38,060 bases of DNA from assembly GCA_011088215.1 (NCBI GenBank), contig JAALKD010000030.1, positions 1 to 38,060 of the forward strand, in the 5' to 3' direction. Under the pieces are notes generated by a model. It saw nothing but the letters and a program-made list of their open reading frames with translations, was not told the DNA's origin and did not search any database. The position numbers and the translations under genes are program-made. This document shows positions 27,642 through 35,908 of this stretch, piece after piece. The stretch is from Sphingomonadales bacterium. Lineage in GTDB: Bacteria; Pseudomonadota; Alphaproteobacteria; Sphingomonadales; Kordiimonadaceae. Each line of letters opens with the position of its first letter. The stretch's first letter is position 1.

Positions 27642-29153
27642 TCAATCCAGATCAAACTTGATGCCCTGTGCAAGCGGCAGCTCGCGGCTGTAATTCACCG
27701 TTGATGTTTGGCGGCGCATATAGGCGCGCCATGCGTCCGAACCGCTTTCGCGGCCACCGCCGGTTTCTTTCTCGCCGCCGAAGGCTCCGCCAATTTCCGC
27801 GCCTGATGTGCCGATGTTCACGTTGGCGATGCCGCAGTCAGAGCCGCCCGCACTGATGAACTGCTCGGCTTCACGCACATCGGTTGTAAAGATTGAACTG
27901 GACAGGCCTTGCGGCACGTCGTTTTGCAAGGCAATTGCTTCGTCGAGCGTGTCGTATTTCACGATGTAAAGAATAGGTGCGAAGGTTTCCTCGCACATGC
28001 TCGCGCTTTGGCTGGGCATTTCAACGATGGCCGGCTGAACGTAGTAGGCGTTTGGGTAGTCGGCTTCCAATGCGCGCCCGCCGCCGGTAACCGTGCCGCC
28101 TTCCGCGCGTGCGGCATCAAGCGCCCGTTCCATGCCGCCATATGATGCCTCGTCGATAACGGGCCCAACAAGGGTGCCAGTTGCAAGTGGGTCACCGATG
28201 CGGATGCCTTTGTAGGCTTTCTTCAGGCGCGGTACCAAATTATCGTAGACGCTCGAGTGTACAATCAGGCGTCGGGTGCTGGTGCAACGCTGGCCGGCTG
28301 TGCCAACAGCACCGAAAACAATGCCGGGGATCGCCATGTCCAGATCAGCACTTGGTGCAACGATGATGGCGTTATTGCCGCCGAGCTCGAGCAAGCATTT
28401 GCCGAATCGGGCCGCAACCCGTGGGCCAACTTCACGACCCATGCGAGTGGAGCCGGTAGCCGATACCAGCGCGATGCGTGGGTCATCCACCATTTGTTCG
28501 CCCACGTCTTTCAGACCGACAATCACGCTGGATAAGCCCTCTGGCGCATCGTCGCCGAATTTGGCAATGGCCCGCTCCATCAGGGCCTGGCAGGCAAGCG
28601 CAGTCATCGGTGTTTTCTCTGATGGTTTCCATATACAGGGGTCGCCGCATGCCAGCGCCAGCGCCGTATTCCATGCCCAAACCGCAACCGGGAAGTTAAA
28701 TGCCGAAATGATGCCCACCGGGCCAAGCGGTTGCCAATATTCACGCATGTGGTGGCCGGGCCGCTCGGACGCGATGGTCAGGCCGTGAAGTTGTCGCGAA
28801 ATGCCAACGGCGAACTCGCAGATGTCGACCATTTCCTGAACTTCGCCTTTGCCTTCTTCAAGAATTTTACCGCATTCCGCTGTTACCAACGCACCTAGCG
28901 CATCTTTATGCTCGCGCAGTTCCTCACCCAGCAGGCGAACCAGTTCACCGCGCCTTGGGGCAGGCACCGTACGCCATTTCAAAAACGCTGTTTGGGCATC
29001 CGTGATCTTGGCGTCAACCGATGCTTTGTCATCCATTTGAACAGTGCCAATTTCGCTGCCGTCGATCGGCGAGTGAACTTTGAAGTTACCGTTTGAGAAT
29101 TGGCCGGGGTCAATTTGCATCGATTTTAAAATGTCTGCGACGCGGTTTTTCAT
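27642..29153 (-). CDS. Aldehyde dehydrogenase, ALDH7 type (L-aminoadipate-semialdehyde/piperideine-6-carboxylate dehydrogenase)
   Basis: The 503-residue enzyme has the ALDH catalytic residues: Glu256 in LLELGGNNA and Cys290 in GTAGQRCTSTRR. The subfamily-like segments ISAFNFPVAVWAWNTALALA, FGGEKETGGGRESGSDAW and TSTVNYSRELPLAQGIKF match the ALDH7 (antiquitin/AmaB) group, which oxidises aminoadipate semialdehyde to aminoadipate. An upstream extension is open, but the ATG at 29153 has GGAG at good spacing and fits family length. It is the last gene of an operon with a TPP enzyme and a saccharopine/lysine dehydrogenase, supporting a role in lysine degradation. Its 3' end has a fossil copy at 26252-26338. 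Confidence 0.92.
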   Translation of the reverse strand: MKNRVADILKSMQIDPGQFSNGNFKVHSPIDGSEIGTVQMDDKASVDAKITDAQTAFLKWRTVPAPRRGELVRLLGEELREHKDALGALVTAECGKILEEGKGEVQEMVDICEFAVGISRQLHGLTIASERPGHHMREYWQPLGPVGIISAFNFPVAVWAWNTALALACGDPCIWKPSEKTPMTALACQALMERAIAKFGDDAPEGLSSVIVGLKDVGEQMVDDPRIALVSATGSTRMGREVGPRVAARFGKCLLELGGNNAIIVAPSADLDMAIPGIVFGAVGTAGQRCTSTRRLIVHSSVYDNLVPRLKKAYKGIRIGDPLATGTLVGPVIDEASYGGMERALDAARAEGGTVTGGGRALEADYPNAYYVQPAIVEMPSQSASMCEETFAPILYIVKYDTLDEAIALQNDVPQGLSSSIFTTDVREAEQFISAGGSDCGIANVNIGTSGAEIGGAFGGEKETGGGRESGSDAWRAYMRRQTSTVNYSRELPLAQGIKFDLD

Positions 29154-29199
29154 GAGTTTGATCTCCATTTTCGGCTTTTTGGTACCGATTTTTGCAAGT

Positions 29200-30882
29200 T
29201 TAATTCTGATTTTTAAGGCTTTTGAGGGTTGCGGTGGGGGCGATTGCCTCCGGGTCGACCATAATTTCAATAAGAGTAGGGCGGTTAGCATTCAACGCAT
29301 GGTCAAGGGCGCCTTCGAATTCGCTGGTTTTATTTACCCGTAACCCCAGCGCGCCGAAGCTTTCTGCTAGTGCGACGAAATCAGGGTTTGTGAGGTCTGT
29401 GCCTGACACCCGGTCGGGATAGGTGCGCTCCTGATGCATACGAATTGTGCCAAACATGCTGTTGTTAAATACAAGGAAAACCACGTTCGCCTTGTAGCGA
29501 ACGGCTGTCGCCAGTTCCATCACACTCATCATGAAACAGCCGTCGCCGGCACAGGCGATGACCGTGCTTTCAGGCTGCGCGATTTTGGCAGCGATGGCCG
29601 CAGGTACACCGTATCCCATCGCCCCAGATGTAGGTGCCAATTGGGTGCCGTATGCACGATACTGGTAAAATCGGTGCAGCCAGGACGCATAATTGCCTGC
29701 GCCGTTGCACAGGATGGCGTCTGCCGGCAGTGTCTCGCGCATGTGGGCATACAGGTCCGCCAGTTGAACTGGGCCTGGGTTAGTAACAGGTTTGATCCAG
29801 TCAAGATATGCGGCCCGTGCATCAGCCGTTTGTTGCGTCCATGCGGGGTTGGGCTTCAGGTCAAGCGTCTCCAGCGCACAGGTCATGGTGTCCGGTGTTG
29901 CGTTTATCGCAAGGGTGGGTTGGTACACCCGACCTAGCTCTTCAGCACCCTGGTGAATATGAATAAGGGTCTGCGACGGCACCGGTACTTTAATGCGGCC
30001 GTAACCGCCGGTAGTCATTTCCCCTAGCCGCGCGCCCAATACAACCAGTAGGTCGGCGTCCTGCATTTGCTTGATCAGGGCAGGATTCGCGCCAATTCCC
30101 ATGTCGCCCACATAATTTGGTAAGCGGTTGTCGAACCGATCCTGACAGCGGAAGGAAACCGTTACCGGTAGGCCGTTTCTGGCGGCAAATGCTTGAATGA
30201 TGTCGACCGAAGCCTTGGACCAGCCGCTGCCACCCAGCATCAGCAGTGGCCTTTCGGCCTCTTCGAGTATTGCTTTCAAGGCAGACATGTCGTCTGGCCC
30301 CGGGTGCGCTTTTGCTGGTTGGAAGGGAATAGTTTCTTGTCGGTCGCACAGCGCTGTCAGCATGTCTTCGGGTAAGGCAAGCGCTACCGGACCGGGCCTG
30401 CCGGATGTTGCTACCCGGTAGGCACGGCCAACATACTCGGCGATGCGTGAAGGATCGTTAATTTCGGCGGTCCATTTGGTAACTTCGGACAGGTAACGCC
30501 GGTAATCGATTTCCTGAAACGCCTCGCGTTCCACTTGATCACTTGCCACTTGCCCGATCAGCATAATCATTGGCGTACTGTCTTGAAAGGCGGTATGCAA
30601 ACCAATGGATGCATGGGTGGCGCCAGGGCCGCGGGTAACAAAGCAAATGCCAGGTTTGCCCGTCAGTTTACCGTGGGCTTCTGCCATATTGGCTGCCCCT
30701 GCTTCATGACGACAGGTGATGAAGCGAATGGCGCTCTTTGCGTCATGCAGCGCGTCGAGTGCTGCCAGATAGCTTTCGCCTGGCACACCGAAGGCCAAGT
30801 CTGAACCATTAGCTATAAGCGCCTCGATAAGCGCTTGTCCGCCGGTTATCTGGTCTGTTGATGTCATCGATTCACTTGCCAT
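29200..30882 (-). CDS. Thiamine-diphosphate-dependent enzyme, acetolactate synthase-like family
   Basis: This 560-residue protein has the three-domain layout of acetolactate synthase relatives. The catalytic Glu60 is in TCRHEAGAANMAEAHG, followed by VTRGPGATHASIG. The C-terminal TPP-binding motif starts with GDGCFMMSVMELATAV and ends in NNSMFGTIRM. It lacks a neighbouring small regulatory subunit, so biosynthetic acetolactate synthase is unlikely. It lies between the saccharopine/lysine dehydrogenase and the ALDH7 gene, 46 bases from the latter, which suggests a 2-oxo acid step in lysine breakdown, for example on 2-oxoadipate; that is inference. The ATG has GGGGG at good spacing. Confidence 0.85.
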   Translation of the reverse strand: MASESMTSTDQITGGQALIEALIANGSDLAFGVPGESYLAALDALHDAKSAIRFITCRHEAGAANMAEAHGKLTGKPGICFVTRGPGATHASIGLHTAFQDSTPMIMLIGQVASDQVEREAFQEIDYRRYLSEVTKWTAEINDPSRIAEYVGRAYRVATSGRPGPVALALPEDMLTALCDRQETIPFQPAKAHPGPDDMSALKAILEEAERPLLMLGGSGWSKASVDIIQAFAARNGLPVTVSFRCQDRFDNRLPNYVGDMGIGANPALIKQMQDADLLVVLGARLGEMTTGGYGRIKVPVPSQTLIHIHQGAEELGRVYQPTLAINATPDTMTCALETLDLKPNPAWTQQTADARAAYLDWIKPVTNPGPVQLADLYAHMRETLPADAILCNGAGNYASWLHRFYQYRAYGTQLAPTSGAMGYGVPAAIAAKIAQPESTVIACAGDGCFMMSVMELATAVRYKANVVFLVFNNSMFGTIRMHQERTYPDRVSGTDLTNPDFVALAESFGALGLRVNKTSEFEGALDHALNANRPTLIEIMVDPEAIAPTATLKSLKNQN

Positions 30883-30923
30883 TGTTACCCCCTATCGCCT
30901 TGCAAATTAAAGGCGGGGTCTTC

Positions 30924-32018
30924 TTAGGCCCGAACCTCTACAGAACGGGCATAAGCGGAACCAAAGCGGTTTTCAATGAAATCGTTGAAATTGGTATCTT
31001 CCTGTCGCACGAAGCCCTTCTGGGGCAACTTTCCGTCAGCAACGAGGTCGAGCATGGTGCAAATGCCTGATGCAGTGGTGATCTGGATCGCGCTCCAGCG
31101 TTTGCCTCCAATGTCGCGGGCATAAACTTTATGTGCATAGCTTTCCTGCATGAACCGGCCGTCTTTTTCGCCGGAAACATTAACGAAAACCAACACCACA
31201 TCTTGCAGGGTGATCGGCAAAGCATGCTCAAAAATGTCTTTCATCAGGTCTTTACGCTCATTTAAGCGAAGGTCCTGCAGTAGAAGTTTGAGAATGTCGC
31301 GGTGGCCGGGATAGCGAACGGTCCGGTAATTCAGGTTGTTCACTTTACCGTCCAGTGTTTCGCACAGGGTACCAAGCCCGCCTGACGTGTTGAAGGCTTC
31401 ATATTCGATTCCGTCTAGACTGAAGGCTTCAAGTTCTTCAAGTGCAGGCACTTCAATTTGTTGACCGCCAACGATGGCCTCACACGGATTGCAATATTCG
31501 TTGATCAGGCCGTCTGTGGACCATGTCAGGTTATATTTTAGCGAGTTTGATGGGTATTTAGGCAACGCGCCAACACGCATGTGAACGTTGTGGAGCGTGT
31601 CGAAATTTTTGGCCAAGTCATAGGCAACAATCGAAATAAACCCGGGGGCCAGGCCGCATTGCGGTATGAAGGCGCTTTCGCTGTCTACAGCCAAGGCTTT
31701 GGTCAGCCGAGTGGATTCCACATCTTCGGTCAGGTCGAAATAATGTACGTTCGCTTTTTTTGCTGCCGGAGCAATCAGGCGGGTCATTTCATATGGACAG
31801 GCAGACAAAACGGCAAACTTGCCTTTCATGGCGCTATCGAGCGCTGCCGTATTAGTCACATCCAGATGCAAAGTGTTGACATGGTCATGTTTAGGGATGC
31901 GCGCCAGGGCAGCGTCGTTAAAGTCAGCTACCGTAATTTTGTAATCATCGGAACCGGCAAGCAAAGTCGCGATCATCTCGCCGATTTTGCCGGCTCCCAT
32001 CAATAAAACGTCGTGCAT
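30924..32018 (-). CDS. Saccharopine dehydrogenase family protein, possibly L-lysine 6-dehydrogenase
   Basis: The 364-residue protein has an N-terminal Rossmann motif GAGKIGEM at residues 8-15 and the family segments LSACPYEMTRLIAPAAKK, VHYFDLTEDVES and PQCGLAPGFISIVAYDLA. It is close to the length of lysine 6-dehydrogenases and lacks the lysine-ketoglutarate reductase half of bifunctional enzymes. Either activity would yield aminoadipate semialdehyde, the substrate of the ALDH7 product in the same operon. The ATG follows AAGGA. It is the first gene of the operon and is divergent from an Lrp/AsnC regulator, which likely controls it in response to lysine. Confidence 0.88.
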   Translation of the reverse strand: MHDVLLMGAGKIGEMIATLLAGSDDYKITVADFNDAALARIPKHDHVNTLHLDVTNTAALDSAMKGKFAVLSACPYEMTRLIAPAAKKANVHYFDLTEDVESTRLTKALAVDSESAFIPQCGLAPGFISIVAYDLAKNFDTLHNVHMRVGALPKYPSNSLKYNLTWSTDGLINEYCNPCEAIVGGQQIEVPALEELEAFSLDGIEYEAFNTSGGLGTLCETLDGKVNNLNYRTVRYPGHRDILKLLLQDLRLNERKDLMKDIFEHALPITLQDVVLVFVNVSGEKDGRFMQESYAHKVYARDIGGKRWSAIQITTASGICTMLDLVADGKLPQKGFVRQEDTNFNDFIENRFGSAYARSVEVRA

Positions 32019-32161
32019 TATAGTATCCTTCCAGCCGTTAAATTCTGTAGTAAAACTCTATTTTTTCGAGGAATGAAGCCCAATCCACCCCTTAATTTCG
32101 GGTAAAGATACCGATTATGATTGACCGATTTGAATAGTCAGAACACACAATATGCTGTATA

Positions 32162-32186
32162 TATTCGTGATTATTAACGAATAATC
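32162..32186. promoter_or_regulatory. Overlapping inverted repeats, candidate Lrp/AsnC operator
   Basis: Two inverted repeats overlap here. TATTCGT and ACGAATA pair around eight bases, and GATTATT and AATAATC pair around four. The element lies 12 bases before the start of the Lrp/AsnC gene, in the 179-base AT-rich gap between that gene and the divergent lysine operon. The placement fits autoregulation and control of the operon. It is a symmetry observation only, with no demonstrated binding. Confidence 0.5.
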
Positions 32187-32197
32187 CGGTAAATTGT

Positions 32198-32632
32198 ATG
32201 ATAGATGCGACAGATAAACGGTTGGTCGATGTGTTGCGGCAGAATGCGCGAATTTCCATGAGTGCACTGTCGCGGGTAATGGGGCTTTCACGTTCCACCG
32301 TGCAGGACCGGTTAAGCAAGCTGGAAACCAGCGGTGTTATTGCTGGATACACTGTTCGTTTGGGCAACGATTATGCTGGCCGCGAGGTGCGGGCGCAGGT
32401 GATGCTGAAAATCATGCCGCGCGCGCAAGACGAGATCGTTGCTTTCTGCAAACGCCACACTGCGGTTACCAGGCTTTACACCATTTCTGGCGAATTTGAT
32501 CTTATCGCAAGTTTGCGGGCTGAAAGCACGGCGGCGCTTGACGATGCACTCGATGAGATCGGCCGGATAAAAGGGGTTGAACGAACCCAAACCAGCGTTG
32601 TTTTGTCGACAAAATTTGAAAGAGCACCATAG
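32198..32632 (+). CDS. Lrp/AsnC family transcriptional regulator
   Basis: The 144-residue protein starts with an AsnC-type helix-turn-helix (LVDVLRQNARISMSALSRVM then GLSRSTVQDRLSKLETSGVI) and continues into the RAM ligand-binding domain with TRLYTISGEFDLIASLRAES. It has the normal length for the family. It is divergent from the saccharopine/lysine dehydrogenase operon and most likely senses lysine or a breakdown product; that role is inferred from position. The ribosome binding site is weak. Confidence 0.93.
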   Translation: MIDATDKRLVDVLRQNARISMSALSRVMGLSRSTVQDRLSKLETSGVIAGYTVRLGNDYAGREVRAQVMLKIMPRAQDEIVAFCKRHTAVTRLYTISGEFDLIASLRAESTAALDDALDEIGRIKGVERTQTSVVLSTKFERAP

Positions 32633-32745
32633 GTATGCGTAGGCCCGGAGGCGTCACCAAAGCGTGATGAGGGGTGAATGGAAAAACACAAGTTTCATCG
32701 TTAATTAGCGCTAGAGTGTTTTATTAAATTTGATATGAGTAACCT

Positions 32746-33684
32746 GTGACTGACTGTAAAAATACACCAAACGATCTGGTTCCCAGCAATATTGCTGCCG
32801 AGGCGCTGCGCGCCAAAGCTGTGTATGGTGTGCCAATTGCCGTTGCAAACGGTATCGATGTGCTGCTTGCAGACAATTCAAAAGACTATACTGGCCCGGG
32901 TACCAATACATATATTGTCGGAGATGAAGTCGTTTGGATTATTGATCCTGGACCGGATGACGCCGAGCATATTGCGATTGTTTCAGACGCTGTAGCGGGC
33001 CGCCGTGTCGCCGGAATTCTGGTGACTCATTCCCATTTGGACCACAGCCCTGCAGCTAAGAAATTGCAGGAAAACACGTCTGCGCCCATATTTGGCAATG
33101 GCGGGTTATCGCCTGAGTTGCTGGTGGCCAGCCATGAAGATGTCGATACGGGATTCGCCCCGGACCACATCCTCAGAGGCGGTGAAATATTGGGAGAGGG
33201 CAAATGGCGCATAGAGGCGTTGCATACGCCGGGGCATTTCCCCAACCACCTTTGTTATTTGCTGCCTGAGAGGAATATTATGTTCTCTGGCGATCATGTA
33301 ATGGGCTGGTCAACAACAGTGATTGTGCCGCCACTTGGTAATTTGGCGGATTACCTGGATAGCCTTGACGTCATGAAGCAGGCGGGTGCAAGCCGATTGC
33401 TGCCCAGCCACGGCGATCCGGTTGAGAACGCCTCCGCGCGCATTGAGGAAATCCGAGCTCACCGAATGATGCGGCAGGATCAAATTGAAGACTTGATGCG
33501 CGAAGGGCAAAGTGATCTGGCAACAATTGTTGATATTCTCTATCAGGGCCTGACACCGCGACTGGTGCAGGCTGCCATGGGCTGTGTGCAGGCTCATATG
33601 GACTATTCCAGCGTTCGAACCGGCATTGTCAGTTCGGCATCCAATGATGCTCGCGCGGAGGGAAGCCAAGCTGCTTACTCCTAG
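32746..33684 (+). CDS. Metallo-beta-lactamase fold hydrolase (LACTB2-like)
   Basis: The 312-residue protein has the full metal-binding set: H95-x-H97-x-D99-H100 in VTHSHLDHSPA, then a His in HTPGHFPNH, Asp in FSGDHVMGWS and His in LPSHGDP. The GTNTYIVG motif and C-terminal winged-helix-like segment resemble LACTB2 and related endoribonucleases or thioesterases. It is cytoplasmic. It starts with GTG and a weak ribosome binding site. It is followed 21 bases later by the hydrolase gene, so the two are probably co-transcribed. The physiological substrate is unknown. The 113-base gap upstream shows only AT-rich sequence. Confidence 0.9.
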   Translation: MTDCKNTPNDLVPSNIAAEALRAKAVYGVPIAVANGIDVLLADNSKDYTGPGTNTYIVGDEVVWIIDPGPDDAEHIAIVSDAVAGRRVAGILVTHSHLDHSPAAKKLQENTSAPIFGNGGLSPELLVASHEDVDTGFAPDHILRGGEILGEGKWRIEALHTPGHFPNHLCYLLPERNIMFSGDHVMGWSTTVIVPPLGNLADYLDSLDVMKQAGASRLLPSHGDPVENASARIEEIRAHRMMRQDQIEDLMREGQSDLATIVDILYQGLTPRLVQAAMGCVQAHMDYSSVRTGIVSSASNDARAEGSQAAYS

Positions 33685-33705
33685 CGGAAATTCTTGAGGG
33701 CTAAC

Positions 33706-34707
33706 ATGGAACTGATTGGCGCTGGCCTTCGCCGGTTTTTGTTGTCTACCGACCTGCCCGCTTTCGCCAGCCGGTTTCCGTGGCTTGGCGGTGACCTGCA
33801 GACTCTGCGCAACAGCTTTGCCGGTACCTCAGGCGGCGTTACGCCGGACGACCGGCTTTTGGCCCCCATTGATGTAGGCGCCGTCAATGTTGCCGTGAAT
33901 TATCCAGCCGATGGCACGGCCCAGAACCGGGCACTGGTGTTGGTGCACGGGCTGGGTGGCGACGAAGATAGCAGCTATATGCTCAGTGCTGCGCGATCCT
34001 TTCTAGCGCAAGGCTATAGTGTTTATCGGATGAATTACCGGGGGGTTGGGCCGTCATCCGAGACGTCGGAAGGCCCTTATAGTGCTGGGCTGACCAGTGA
34101 CTTGAGGGCGGTGCTGCGCCGGGTCAGTAAACATGCGCCGGATTCGGCCCTGTTTTTGATGGGGTTTTCGCTGGGTGGGCAGCTGAGCCTGCGCATGCTG
34201 GGTGAGGGCGAAGTACCATCCAGTTTGGCCGCGTGTGTCACGGTCTCCGCGCCGCTTGATTTGGCGACCAGTCAGCAAAAATTGGAGCGCCGCAGAAACC
34301 ATTTCTATAGCAGGTATGTGGTCAACAACATGAAAGGTGATCTCGCCGGGATCACGCACCCAAAGGTGACAGTTGACCCGCAATCGTTGACTAGCGTGTG
34401 GGCTTTTGACCAGCAGATCATCGCGCCGGTTTTCGGGTTTAAAGGTGCGGCAGATTATTACGAACGCGTATCCTGTTTTCCGCTACTGAATCGGATTAAC
34501 ACACCGACACTTGCGGTGCACGCTGCCGATGATCCCTGGATTCCGGTTGAAGACTACCGTCGTGCAAGTTGGCCGGAAGCCGTCCCGGCAGGCGCAGTGA
34601 TCATGCCGTCTGGCGGGCATGTGGGTTTTCACGCCCGCGGCGACAGCCAGCCATGGCATCAGCGGGCCGCCACCGCATTCTTTGATAGACACCCTGACAG
34701 TTTATAG
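33706..34707 (+). CDS. Alpha/beta hydrolase, YheT-like family
   Basis: This 333-residue enzyme has the oxyanion segment LVLVHGLGGDEDSSYM, the nucleophile elbow GFSLGG with Ser155, an Asp in HAADDPWIP and a His in GGHVGFH, and it carries MNYRGVGPSS, typical of the YheT/ABHD1-3 group. These are predicted esterases or lipases with unknown bacterial substrates. The ATG at 33706 is preferred because GAGGG lies five bases upstream; a TTG at 33694 would overlap that site. It follows the MBL gene closely and has no signal peptide. The 130 bases downstream, before the first DUF2336 gene, hold only a TCAAATTTGA palindrome at 34729-34738. Confidence 0.88.
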   Translation: MELIGAGLRRFLLSTDLPAFASRFPWLGGDLQTLRNSFAGTSGGVTPDDRLLAPIDVGAVNVAVNYPADGTAQNRALVLVHGLGGDEDSSYMLSAARSFLAQGYSVYRMNYRGVGPSSETSEGPYSAGLTSDLRAVLRRVSKHAPDSALFLMGFSLGGQLSLRMLGEGEVPSSLAACVTVSAPLDLATSQQKLERRRNHFYSRYVVNNMKGDLAGITHPKVTVDPQSLTSVWAFDQQIIAPVFGFKGAADYYERVSCFPLLNRINTPTLAVHAADDPWIPVEDYRRASWPEAVPAGAVIMPSGGHVGFHARGDSQPWHQRAATAFFDRHPDSL

Positions 34708-34837
34708 GCCGTGACAGTCAATTTGATTCAAATTTGAGACGTTTTGTCCCGATTCGTTGACGAAATTGTCAATGTCTTATGAAACTATCTTCTCATTCTA
34801 TAGCCGGGCCGGAGCGCCCAACCTGAAAGGTAGATAT

Positions 34838-35791
34838 ATGGATTTGTCGATGGCAAGCCTTATAGATTCTACAAGGATCGAGAAGATACTTCTGGCAAAG
34901 AAGGTTGGCCAGTTTCTGGCGACCGACCAGGCAGATGTTGAGCGGCGCACGGTCGAAAATGTTGCTCGTGTTCTTGCCCAGGATATTTCAAGCCAGGTGC
35001 GTCGCGTGTTAGCGTATGAGTTGAGGCAATGTGACAAGCCCTCGCGGGACCTAGCCAATAAAATCGCCTCTGATATTGAACAGGTGTCTGGACCATTTTT
35101 GCAGGCGACCCAAGTGTTTTCCAGCGAAGCGTTGGAAAAACTGATTCCGGAACTTGAAGATTCGGTGCGTGCCTGGATCGCACGGCGTGACGACCTGCCG
35201 GAAAATGTTATTCACACATTGGCGACGGTGGGCCGTGAAAATTGTGTTGCAGCTTTGTTGCGCAATGATTGCCTTGAATTGCCGGAAAGCGCCTGCCGCA
35301 CTGTCATTAGCCGGTTTAGCAATAATCGCCGCCTGATGGATCATATGGGTGCACGCCGGGATCTGCCCTTGTCGATCGCAGAACAGATCATTGAAAAAGT
35401 ATCAGATCATTTCAAGCATATTTTGGTTGAGCATTATTGCCTCGACAACGTCATTGCTGAAGAGTTGGCTGGTGCCAGCGGTTACGAGGTCATGTGGGAG
35501 CAAATTAAGGTTGCAACCACAAGTCAGGTGCATGCGTTCGCTACCGACCTGAAAATTAACCGGGGGCTGACCCACCAGACCATTGTTGAAATGGCGAGTC
35601 GCGGCAGCATGACGTTTTTGGAAAGCGCGATGGGCCTAATGTCGGGTCATACCCTTGATAAAATTAAAGATATTTTGACTTTGCGGGATGTGCCTGCGTT
35701 TGTGGCGCTGATGAAAAAGGCTGATGTGCCTGACGATCTGGCGCCCAAATATTTGGGATTGATAAAAGCCCACAATAAAAAGAAGAAGTGA
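34838..35791 (+). CDS. DUF2336 (HEAT-like repeat) protein, first of tandem pair
   Basis: The 317-residue, all-helical protein fits DUF2336, a mainly alphaproteobacterial family of unknown function with HEAT-like repeats. Features are VENVARVLAQDISSQVRRVLAYELRQC, the conserved SGPFL motif at about residue 84 and FVALMKKADV near the C-terminus. The ATG at 34838 is chosen because GAAAGG precedes it and because the first 19 residues line up without a gap with the start of the paralogue at 35909. An upstream in-frame TTG at 34757 and ATG at 34772 look spurious. It ends in a Lys tail. Similarity to the next gene indicates an old tandem duplication. Confidence 0.85.
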   Translation: MDLSMASLIDSTRIEKILLAKKVGQFLATDQADVERRTVENVARVLAQDISSQVRRVLAYELRQCDKPSRDLANKIASDIEQVSGPFLQATQVFSSEALEKLIPELEDSVRAWIARRDDLPENVIHTLATVGRENCVAALLRNDCLELPESACRTVISRFSNNRRLMDHMGARRDLPLSIAEQIIEKVSDHFKHILVEHYCLDNVIAEELAGASGYEVMWEQIKVATTSQVHAFATDLKINRGLTHQTIVEMASRGSMTFLESAMGLMSGHTLDKIKDILTLRDVPAFVALMKKADVPDDLAPKYLGLIKAHNKKKK

Positions 35792-35876
35792 ACAGATGTT
35801 AACCTTAATTTTACCAGCTTGTTCTCTTAATGGTTGCAACATGCTGAGAAAAAAATGTTGGGGCCTTGCTGCAGGA

Positions 35877-35896
35877 CAGCTAAGCCGATTTAGCTG
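35877..35896. repeat. Inverted repeat next to the ribosome binding site of the second DUF2336 gene
   Basis: CAGCTAA and TTAGCTG pair over seven positions around a six-base loop. The last G overlaps GGAG, the ribosome binding site for the gene at 35909. The 117-base gap between the paralogues contains no gene. It could be an operator or a translation-control hairpin; there is no T-tract. Confidence 0.45.
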
Positions 35897-35908
35897 GAGT
35901 GCGATTAG

